Assembly (NCBI RefSeq): GCF_001870735.1
Contig: NZ_MORL01000007.1
Span: 248,001 to 312,000, forward strand
Direction of reading: 5' to 3'
Length of the DNA stretch: 64,000 nucleotides
DNA from: Arsenicibacter rosenii
Lineage (GTDB): Bacteria > Bacteroidota > Bacteroidia > Cytophagales > Spirosomataceae
Shown one piece after another: positions 57,727 to 64,000 of the stretch. How positions within the stretch are numbered: position 1 is the first letter of the stretch; the number at the start of each line of letters is the position of its first letter. Position numbers and translations under genes: made by a program. Under the pieces are notes generated by a model. It was not told the origin of the DNA. It saw nothing but the letters and a program-made list of their open reading frames with translations, and did no database searches.

Positions 57727-58781
57727 TCAGTGGAGCGTGATGGAGGATTGTACATCAAAATCCTGAATAAAATAATGATCGTGCGAAATAACCAGTAAGG
57801 TTCCTGTAAAGGCTTTGACGGCATGTGTGAGCACTTCCTGGCTCTGATAATCCAGGTTGTTGGTTGGTTCATCAAGAATTAACAGATCAGGTGCCTGATG
57901 GCTTACGATAAGGCAGCATAAAGCGAGTTTCATTTTTTCTCCGCCACTCAGGTCGCCACACTGCCGAGTAATCACGGGTAAACTGATGATAATCCAGCAG
58001 CATTTTTAGGGCGTGTTCCGGCAAAAGGCGTGTAGTAAACTGCTGCACCTGCTCAACGACCATCAACCCGTTTCGGATCAATGAATATTCCTGATCCAGA
58101 TACGCATAATGCATACCGGCCAGAAAAAGCTTACCCGATGCAGGCGATAACTGCCCGGTGATCAGCTTGAGCAATGTGGTCTTGCCGGAGCCGGTCGTGA
58201 CTAATCACCAGCAAAGTGCCTTTGAACTGCTGAATCATGGCGTACAAAAGATGCCGGCTTTCCGTATCGAGGTGATTGGATGGCTCGTCCATGAGCAACA
58301 CAGAAGGCGCGTGAATCAACACACCCGCCAGCAATACCCTGGTTTTCTCGCCACCCGATAGGGAACGGACCGGCTGATCCGGCGAAAGATGGGCTAAATG
58401 CCAGTGAGTCAGGGCGGCCTCCAGACGTTCGTCAATATCCCAGTCATCGTTGAGCGTGGCAAAGTGGTGTTCGGCCATGTCGCCCGTCAGAATGGCTTGT
58501 AGCGCCATTCGTTTTTGGTCGGCCCCAAGCAGGCCGGCCACCGTCAGCTCATCGAACTGACCGGTATGTTGGGGAATGTACCAGGGCGTATCTGCCAGCG
58601 AGATGGTGCCGGCTACCGGCTGTAGACGACCGGCAATCAGTTTCAGTAAGGTTGATTTGCCTGCGCCGTTGTTGCCGACGAGGGCTGCCTTATGCCCGGA
58701 ACTGACAGCAACAGTCAGGTTATCAAACAGTAATTCCCGGTCGGGATGGGTATAGGTAAGTGCGTTGACGATAATGGACAT
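57727..58781 (-). pseudogene. ABC-F ATPase gene with an internal deletion and a frameshift
   Basis: The frame from ATG 58781 encodes an intact first ABC domain: VGNNGAGKSTLLKLIAG, LSGGEKTRVLLAG, LLMDEPSNHLDTES, KGTLLVISHD. At about 58200 it then meets the Walker A tail of the second domain (GSGKTTLLKLITG) in another frame. The usual linker and the start of domain 2 (over 100 residues) are absent. The continuation HYAYLDQEYSLIRNG breaks again near 57975-57985, where the +1 frame resumes GDLSGGEKMKLALCC and LILDEPTNNLDYQS up to the stop at 57727. ABC-F proteins protect ribosomes or confer antibiotic resistance; this one is not functional as a whole. The original length would be about 500 residues. 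Confidence 0.85.
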
Positions 58782-58922
58782 GATCGTAACGGAGAATAAA
58801 GTGGAACACTGGAAAACAGGAATATGGCGCTGGCCGGTAAGGCAGCGAGAAGGGGAGGGCAGACTCCGGAAGAATAAGAATTACATGCGTTTAACGTAAT
58901 TGCCGCCCGACACTGGGGTGTG

Positions 58923-58943
58923 TCAGTGGCTGTTGGCCACTGA
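58923..58943. other. Hairpin in the leader of the broken ABC-F gene
   Basis: TCAGTGGC and GCCACTGA (8 bp) with the loop TGTTG, next to a GACAC/GTGTC stem. On the minus strand, leading to the ABC-F ATG at 58781, a start-stop ATGTAA is present further down. It could be the remains of a ribosome-mediated attenuator. The rest of 58782-59166 shows no gene. Confidence 0.3.
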
Positions 58944-59166
58944 TTGTCAAAGCGTTTTGAAGTTAGTGAACGCCGGATTAAATCCCGGTTTACGTCAATC
59001 TCACATGCGAAGATGTTTTACTAGCCTGACCGTCGGTATCCGAAGCTGTTGATGAACAGGTAATACAGAGGCAGCTTATCAGGAAGAGTTGAAAATGGCC
59101 GTAAAAGTTCCCGTATCACCGGTTTTGGTTAACTTTCCGCTTTCAATCCAACTCCAATACTGCTTT

Positions 59167-59943
59167 ATGAAGAACACCACTGTCAAACTGATCCGCCATG
59201 TAAAAGCTATGTTCCTTACCAATGCTGTTTTCTGTAGTCTGCTATTGGCACCGCACGCAAACGCGCAGGAGGCCGTAAAAGTGACCACCGGCGGATTCAA
59301 AAGTACCCGCCGGTTTGATGAAACTACTCCGATATTTGAAGAAGGAACGGGCAAACGTCTGTCAAAGGAAGAGTTCCGGACACTGGCCCGGACCAACTTC
59401 AACGGGTACCGCCTGATTCCTGATTTTAATGAGTACGGAGAAATCGGTTTCTACACCATCCGCCCGATGACGGAAGAAGAGCAGCAAAACCGTCGTTTCA
59501 ATGACCGTGATCCGGCCCGGCGGCCCAACGAAGGCACCCGCATGCCCGAACTGGTGTTTAACGCAATCGACAAAAAAGAATACAGGCTGACGGAACAGCA
59601 GGGAAAGGTTGTATTGCTGAGTTTCTGGCTTTCCACGCAAAAACCGTTTTGGTCACCGGTAAATAACCAGAAGTTTACAGAAGCCGTTGGTCCGTTTCTG
59701 GCGAATACGGACTTTCTTTCGCTGGGTATCCTGCTGGATGGAAAAGACGAGATTAGCAAAGCCATGGAAACCGAAACGTTTTCATTTATTCCGGTGCCGG
59801 ACGGGACCGGATTTCATCAGAAAATGCACCTGACCACCTTTCCGGCTTTTGCCGTTATTGATAAGAACGGAACAATTGTCGCCTGGCATTACGGCAGTAA
59901 ATTTGACGAGCTGAAGAAGATACTTCAACGGGTCGTTAAGTGA
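59167..59943 (+). CDS. Secreted thioredoxin-fold protein without the CxxC motif
   Basis: About 258 residues from ATG 59167, which starts a signal peptide (MFLTNAVFCSLLLAPHANAQ); TTG at 59089 and ATG at 59095 are alternatives but lack a signal. The last 130 residues resemble a TlpA/AhpC-like domain (MPELVFNAIDKKEYRLTEQQGKVVLLSFWLSTQKPFW, LTTFPAFAVIDKNGTIVAWHYG). The catalytic CxxC expected in FWxxWCxxC is replaced: positions 158 and 161 are Gln and Phe. So it cannot be a classical redox enzyme. Residues 40-120 are unfamiliar. It is transcribed alone before the antiporter. Confidence 0.65.
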   Translation: MKNTTVKLIRHVKAMFLTNAVFCSLLLAPHANAQEAVKVTTGGFKSTRRFDETTPIFEEGTGKRLSKEEFRTLARTNFNGYRLIPDFNEYGEIGFYTIRPMTEEEQQNRRFNDRDPARRPNEGTRMPELVFNAIDKKEYRLTEQQGKVVLLSFWLSTQKPFWSPVNNQKFTEAVGPFLANTDFLSLGILLDGKDEISKAMETETFSFIPVPDGTGFHQKMHLTTFPAFAVIDKNGTIVAWHYGSKFDELKKILQRVVK

Positions 59944-60037
59944 CAAACCGATTGGGGATACTGCTTTTTTGCCGCTAAAGCGGTATCTTCGGGGTTGTCA
60001 AAGGCCACTGTTGTAGAAAGTTGATTCCCACGCACGT

Positions 60038-61639
60038 ATGCACGAAACATTACTGCTCTGTTTATCGCTCCTGTTATTAGTGATGGTGCTGGTTATGCTG
60101 GCCCAGCGCCTGCGGGTGTCTTACCCCATTTTTTTAGTGCTGGGCGGATTGCTGATCAGCTTTATCCCGGGGGTTCCGGTCATCAAAGTTGACCATGAGT
60201 TAATCTTTCTGATTTTTTTGCCGCCATTACTCTATGAAGCGGCCTGGTTTACGTCCTGGAAAGCCTTCTGGAAGTGGCGTCGGGTTATTTCGACGAATGC
60301 CTTTATTCTGGTCTTGCTCACGTCCTGTGTGGTTGCCTTCGCGGCACAGGCCTTTTTGCCGGGCTTTACGCTGGCGCTGGGCTTTCTGCTGGGCGGGATT
60401 GTCTCACCGCCCGATGCGGTGGCCGCAACATCGGTGACTAAAGGACTGAAAGTACCGAAGCGGGTTGTGACAATACTGGAAGGCGAGAGTCTGGTCAACG
60501 ACGCGTCCAGCCTGATTATCTTCCGGTTTGCGCTGGCGGCGGTGCTGTCCGGAACGTTTATCTGGGAAAAGGCGGCTGCCGACTTTGTGCTGGTGACGGG
60601 CGTCGGAATTATTATCGGGGTAGCTATCGCCCATGTGTTTTATGTGATACACCGCTGGCTGCCGACTACGCCCAGCATTGATACCGCCCTGACAGTGATT
60701 GCGCCTTACCTGATGTATCTGGTGGCGGAAGAATTTCATTTTTCAGGGGTGATGGCGGTGGTCAGCGGCGGGTTATTCCTGTCGTACCGCAACCATGAGA
60801 TTTTTTCGTATCAGACCCGGATGCAGTCCTACAGCCTGTGGGCTACCCTGGGGTTTGTCCTCAATGGGACCGTATTTATCCTGATTGGCCTTGAACTGCC
60901 GGTTATCGTGGATGAACTGGGCGAATATTCGAAATGGGAGGCAATCGGCTATGGGGTGCTGATTACGGGCATTCTGATTGTGACCCGCATGGCGGTGGCG
61001 ATGGGCACGTCGCTGTTTACGCGGTTCATGAGCCGTTTTATCTGGGTGAACGATGCGAATCCCGGCTGGAAATACCCGCTGGTAATTGGCTGGGCCGGTA
61101 TGCGGGGTGTGGTGTCGCTGGCTTCGGCGCTCTCTATTCCGCCCTTGCTCGACAATGGGCAGCCGTTTCCGCAACGAAACCTGATTCTGTTTATCACGTT
61201 TGTGGTTATTCTGCTGACGTTGGTTGTGCAGGGGCTGACCTTGCCGGCGATCATCAACTTTGTGAATCTAAAAGAACAGGATATGGCACCGGAAGAAGAG
61301 CAGGAGGCCGAAATCCGGGTGCGGCTGGTAAAGGTGGCCATTGAGGCGCTGGAATCACAGTATGCCGACGACATGGCAAGCAACGAATGGGTAAAAAACC
61401 TGCGCCGCCGTATGGTCGCCGATCACAGCCACGCCGAAGGCTATCTGGCCGCTGTAACCTGTATTCCTGAGCAGAAGGAGGCTGTAAGCCGGTACCGCGA
61501 AATTCACGCGGATCTGCTGAAAATCCAGCGCCGTGAGCTCTACAAAATGCGTAAACGCACTGAGCTCGACGATGAAGTAATCCGCAAACAGGAAGCCCAG
61601 ATGGACCTCGACGAGGCCAGTCTGTCGATGCTGCATTGA
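60038..61639 (+). CDS. CPA1-family Na+/H+ antiporter
   Basis: This 533-residue inner-membrane protein has about 12 helices: LLLVMVLVMLAQRLRVSYPIFLVLGGLLISFIPG first, GIVSPPDAVAATSVTKGLKVPKRVVTILEGESLVNDASSLIIFRFAL (the ND/PPDAVA motif with the ion-binding Asp) in the middle, GVVSLASALSIPPLL later. A hydrophilic tail of about 100 residues (KEQDMAPEEEQEAEIRVRLVKVAIEALESQYAD) probably regulates pH response. It would exchange Na+ for protons. A dispersed-repeat hairpin follows the stop codon. Confidence 0.93.
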   Translation: MHETLLLCLSLLLLVMVLVMLAQRLRVSYPIFLVLGGLLISFIPGVPVIKVDHELIFLIFLPPLLYEAAWFTSWKAFWKWRRVISTNAFILVLLTSCVVAFAAQAFLPGFTLALGFLLGGIVSPPDAVAATSVTKGLKVPKRVVTILEGESLVNDASSLIIFRFALAAVLSGTFIWEKAAADFVLVTGVGIIIGVAIAHVFYVIHRWLPTTPSIDTALTVIAPYLMYLVAEEFHFSGVMAVVSGGLFLSYRNHEIFSYQTRMQSYSLWATLGFVLNGTVFILIGLELPVIVDELGEYSKWEAIGYGVLITGILIVTRMAVAMGTSLFTRFMSRFIWVNDANPGWKYPLVIGWAGMRGVVSLASALSIPPLLDNGQPFPQRNLILFITFVVILLTLVVQGLTLPAIINFVNLKEQDMAPEEEQEAEIRVRLVKVAIEALESQYADDMASNEWVKNLRRRMVADHSHAEGYLAAVTCIPEQKEAVSRYREIHADLLKIQRRELYKMRKRTELDDEVIRKQEAQMDLDEASLSMLH

Positions 61640-61646
61640 GGTGATC

Positions 61647-61679
61647 AGTGGTGGCACGACAGACAGTCGTGCCACCACT
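61647..61679. terminator. Hairpin of the same dispersed repeat as at 10.8 kb
   Basis: Arms AGTGGTGGCACGAC and GTCGTGCCACCACT are identical to those at 10795-10827; the loop is AGACA instead of TTAGA. It lies between the convergent antiporter and SDR genes, with little T-run, so it may be a bidirectional terminator. Confidence 0.8.
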
Positions 61680-61686
61680 ATACTAC

Positions 61687-62424
61687 TTACGCATTCAGCG
61701 CGGCGAAGGCCTGGGCAGGCGCCGACCGCGACAGGGCATATACGGCAGCCGTGTCGCCGATGTGCACCTCATAGGTGTCGCTGGCGAGGGCGTTGAGCAG
61801 TTCCTGTGCCACCACAGCCGGCGAAATACCTTTCTCGCCGCCAATATCCTGTGAAAACTCCGTGTTTACGAGTGGCGGCATTACTTCAAACACCTTAACA
61901 GCCGATGTACGCCCGAGCGCAAACCGGAGCGACTGCGTGTAGGAATGCAGCGCCGCTTTACTGGCCGAATAGGTCGATAGCTGACTAATGGGGACAAAGG
62001 CCGCAATGGACGAGACATTGACCACGGCCGCTTCCGGCTGCTGCTTCAGGAGGGGTAACAGTTTCTCGGTCAGCCGGATCGTTGACAGGTAGTTGGTCAA
62101 CATTTCCTCACCTGCTTTGGTATAGGCATCCGGCTGGCTGTCCAGATTGTAGGCAAACGCTTTCCCGGCGTTGTTGATCAGCACGTCAAGCTGCGGAAAT
62201 GCCTGCTCAATCCGGGCTACCAAATGAGCTACATCGTCTTCCTTCGTAACATCGCCGACAATGGCCGTCGCGTTTTTGAGCTGCGCTGCCGCTTGTTGCA
62301 GGCGGGCTTCATCACGGCCGGTGATAATTACGTTATGGCCTTGTTCATCAAAGGCTTTCGCAAAGGCAAAGCCAATGCCGGCACTGCCGCCGGTAATCAG
62401 GATGGTATGCTGTGTCGTGTTCAT
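61687..62424 (-). CDS. SDR-family oxidoreductase (DltE-like)
   Basis: This 245-residue enzyme has TGGSAGIGFAFAKAFD (cofactor loop), LDVLINNAGKAF, the catalytic Ser in VNVSSIAAF and the YSASKAAL active-site Tyr-Lys. PPLVNTEFSQDI follows. The substrate cannot be inferred. It is transcribed from a promoter whose spacer is filled by a TetR operator, and the TetR gene lies just upstream on the same strand, so it is probably the regulated target. Confidence 0.88.
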   Translation of the reverse strand: MNTTQHTILITGGSAGIGFAFAKAFDEQGHNVIITGRDEARLQQAAAQLKNATAIVGDVTKEDDVAHLVARIEQAFPQLDVLINNAGKAFAYNLDSQPDAYTKAGEEMLTNYLSTIRLTEKLLPLLKQQPEAAVVNVSSIAAFVPISQLSTYSASKAALHSYTQSLRFALGRTSAVKVFEVMPPLVNTEFSQDIGGEKGISPAVVAQELLNALASDTYEVHIGDTAAVYALSRSAPAQAFAALNA

Positions 62425-62445
62425 GGGAATTGTTCTTGTTTTTCA

Positions 62446-62477
62446 ATAAAATACCGATCGGTATATTTTAGTTCAAA
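62446..62477 (-). promoter_or_regulatory. TetR-repressible promoter of the SDR gene
   Basis: On the minus strand TTTG (62474-62477) and TATTTTAT (62446-62453) are spaced by 20 nt. The palindrome ATACCGATCGGTAT (62451-62464) lies in the spacer and over the -7 element, where a bound repressor would block polymerase. Confidence 0.7.
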
Positions 62478-62482
62478 TTTTT

Positions 62483-63085
62483 TTAACTTTTCTGATGACG
62501 GATCAAAAACTCAACCGTTTTCAGCACTTTATTCAGGCTGTTGGGGGAGTTGGTGGCTTTGGCAATCATGATCCCGCCTTCAATGAGTGCAATAAGGGAA
62601 AGAGCCAGTTGTTCGGGGTGTGTATCAGCCGTAAACTCACCGGCTTCGATACCACCTTTAATGAGGTCAATGAGCCGCTTTTTCCAGGCCAGAATGGCTT
62701 TGGCCACGCGGTCTTTCAGGAGGTTGTTGGTGTCGTCGGCGTCAACGGCCGTATTCAGTATCGGACACCCGCCTTCCGGAAACTCTATCCCGGTCATGCT
62801 GTGATAGGCCCGGGTATATACTAACAGTTTATCCGTAAAGCTACCGGCTTCAGAAATGAGCTGCTGAACAGCCGTATTGATTTTTGCCAGATTATAGTCA
62901 AAACAGGCGAGGGCTACCTCTTCCTTGTTTTCGAAATTTCCGTAGATACTTCCTTTCGTCAGTCCGGTAGCATCGGTCAGATCGGATAAGGACGTGCCGG
63001 CGTATCCTTTCGTGTTAAAGATACCGGCCGTCTTCTCAATAATCAGCTGACGGGTGCGCTCTGCTTTAGAAATTTCATTTTTCAT
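62483..63085 (-). CDS. TetR/AcrR-family transcriptional regulator
   Basis: This 200-residue protein has the TetR HTH at the N-terminus (RTRQLIIEKTAGIFNTKGYAGTSLSDLTDATGLTKGSIYGNFENKEEVALACF). The C-terminal half fits the ligand domain of this family (IEFPEGGCPILNTAVDADDTNNLLKDRVAKAILAWKKRLIDLIKGGIEAGEF, EQLALSLIALIEGGIMIAK), the same layout as the TetR regulators related to YxaF or LmrA. Operator-like palindromes precede this gene and the SDR gene, which supports autorepression and control of the SDR. The ligand is unknown. Confidence 0.93.
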   Translation of the reverse strand: MKNEISKAERTRQLIIEKTAGIFNTKGYAGTSLSDLTDATGLTKGSIYGNFENKEEVALACFDYNLAKINTAVQQLISEAGSFTDKLLVYTRAYHSMTGIEFPEGGCPILNTAVDADDTNNLLKDRVAKAILAWKKRLIDLIKGGIEAGEFTADTHPEQLALSLIALIEGGIMIAKATNSPNSLNKVLKTVEFLIRHQKS

Positions 63086-63094
63086 GCGTTAAAA

Positions 63095-63108
63095 ATACTG
63101 ATTGGTAT
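63095..63108. promoter_or_regulatory. TetR autoregulatory operator
   Basis: ATACTGATTGGTAT resembles the operator ATACCGATCGGTAT at 62451-62464 (two changes). It lies 10 bp upstream of the tetR start codon and over its likely -7 region. Confidence 0.65.
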
Positions 63109-63188
63109 TTTTATTTCCTACTTTTACGCCCATTTTTAGCCTGTACAATTCAGACAGGCTGGTAAAACGCAGGTAGAGGATAGATACA

Positions 63189-64000
63189 ATGTTACATAGA
63201 GTAGTGATTACGGGAATTGGGGCTATCACACCCGTAGGCAATAACGTACCGGTATTCTGGCAAAATGTGGTTGAAGGGCGCAACGGATTCGGGCCGATTA
63301 CACATTTTGATGCGTCGCTATACAAAACGCAGTTTGCCGCCGAAGTTAAAGAGTTCAATGCCGTTGAGCGGCTGGGACGCCCGGATAGTAAGCGGACGGA
63401 TTTGTTTACGCAGTATGCGCTGGTAGCGGCTGAAGAGGCCATCAACGATGCCGGTTTCGACCTCAACAACATGGACCCGTATGAAGTGGGTGTGATCTGG
63501 GGAAATGGCCAGGGAGGGATGGAAACGTTTGAAGAGCAGGTAGTTGAACACACAAAAGGGGGCGGACCGCCACGCTACAGCCCGTTTCTGATTCCTAAGT
63601 TTATTCCGAACATGGCGTCGGGTATGATTTCGATCCGGCATGGTTTTCAAGGGATTAATTACACCACCGTTTCGGCCTGTGCCTCGTCGAATACGGCGTT
63701 GATGGATGCGTTTAATTACATCCGTCTGGGCAAGGCAACGGTGATTGTGGCTGGCGGGTCCGAAGCACCGGTTACACCGGCATCGTTCGGCGGCTTCAGC
63801 GTACTCAAAGCCTTGTCGACCCGCAATGATGATCCGGCCTCGGCTTCGCGTCCGTTCGACATACACCGCGATGGTTTTGTGATGGGCGAAGGAGCCGGAG
63901 CGCTGATTCTGGAGGAATACGAACACGCGGTGAAGCGGGGAGCCACCATCTATGCCGAAATGACAGGGGCTGCCATGACATCCGACGCATACCATATGAC
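63189..64000 (+). CDS. fabF: Beta-ketoacyl-ACP synthase II (5' part)
   Basis: The frame from ATG 63189 runs off the end of the window, giving 270 residues. RVVITGIGAITPVGNNVPVFWQNVVEGRNGFGPITHFDA at the start is canonical FabF. The catalytic Cys164 lies in TTVSACASSNTALMDAFN. SRPFDIHRDGFVMGEGAGALILEEYEHA is the conserved region after it. The His-His motif comes beyond the window. It elongates acyl chains in fatty-acid synthesis. It is divergent from tetR with a 103-bp gap. No fab or acpP genes are seen before it, so the usual acpP-fabF cluster is not present upstream. Confidence 0.95.
   Translation, partial: MLHRVVITGIGAITPVGNNVPVFWQNVVEGRNGFGPITHFDASLYKTQFAAEVKEFNAVERLGRPDSKRTDLFTQYALVAAEEAINDAGFDLNNMDPYEVGVIWGNGQGGMETFEEQVVEHTKGGGPPRYSPFLIPKFIPNMASGMISIRHGFQGINYTTVSACASSNTALMDAFNYIRLGKATVIVAGGSEAPVTPASFGGFSVLKALSTRNDDPASASRPFDIHRDGFVMGEGAGALILEEYEHAVKRGATIYAEMTGAAMTSDAYHM

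Overview
The window looks like a chromosomal segment of a Bacteroidota bacterium, most likely order Cytophagales and close to Spirosoma (an inference from gene content and style, not from a database search). Evidence: a SusC/SusD pair, a GldA-type gliding ABC ATPase, DUF6089/DUF4270/DUF5686/DUF4397/DUF4136 envelope proteins typical of the phylum, promoters fitting TTG-N20-TAnnTTTG, and start codons mostly without a Shine-Dalgarno sequence. About 54 protein genes (the first and last truncated by the window edges) and 3 broken genes are recognised. I saw no rRNA, tRNA, insertion sequence, prophage or CRISPR array.

Layout. 0-10 kb: two DUF6089-like outer-membrane barrels, a TrpD-like protein, a PI-PLC-like phosphodiesterase, a SusC-SusD-DUF4397 operon on the minus strand, and aroB. 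10-18 kb: DUF4136 lipoprotein, gldA, an amino-acid permease, a holin-like membrane protein, a heptosyltransferase-type GT9, a zinc membrane peptidase, rfaE2 and a flippase-like membrane protein. 18-24.4 kb: a pantothenate/cell-wall block (panD, panC, stand-alone GT5 N-terminal protein, DUF4270, glmS) in which a DUF433/DUF5615 toxin-antitoxin pair with a frameshifted toxin sits between panC and panD. 24.4-29.4 kb: peroxide-defence neighbourhood (oxyR, hemH, AhpD-like, AhpC) plus a broken Uma2 gene. 29.6-36.8 kb: an unrecognised HEPN-like protein, an OmpA-like protein, an EamA transporter, nadE and rpoN. 36.9-47.3 kb: penicillin acylase, msrB, DUF5686 protein, class II aldolase, RluE-type pseudouridine synthase, NadR-like NTPase, an orphan histidine kinase and DUF4142. 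47.7-57.1 kb: an apparent sugar or sugar-acid catabolic island (DUF4861, FucP-type MFS, periplasmic PVC-type c-cytochrome dehydrogenase, Tat-exported TIM-barrel protein, SDR, ACS-type MFS). 57.7-64 kb: an ABC-F gene with an internal deletion, a cysteine-less thioredoxin-fold protein, a CPA1 antiporter, a TetR-SDR self-regulated pair with clear operators, and the start of fabF.

The least ordinary signals are non-coding. A four-fold octamer repeat ends 2-4 nt before the start codons of two unrelated genes (28.7 and 44.2 kb). A 14-bp-arm hairpin recurs with a different loop at 10.8 and 61.6 kb. A GGATACTGGATG repeat occurs at 44.1 and 55.0 kb. A 29-bp tandem repeat with a palindromic core lies at 52.9 kb. 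A terminator hairpin without a gene in front of it precedes nadE, and a near-consensus TetR operator fills a promoter spacer at 62.45 kb. I did not find a convincing wholly new multi-gene system; the strongest candidates for new biology are the start-codon octamers, the stand-alone GT5/DUF4270 pair and the unrecognised HEPN-like gene.
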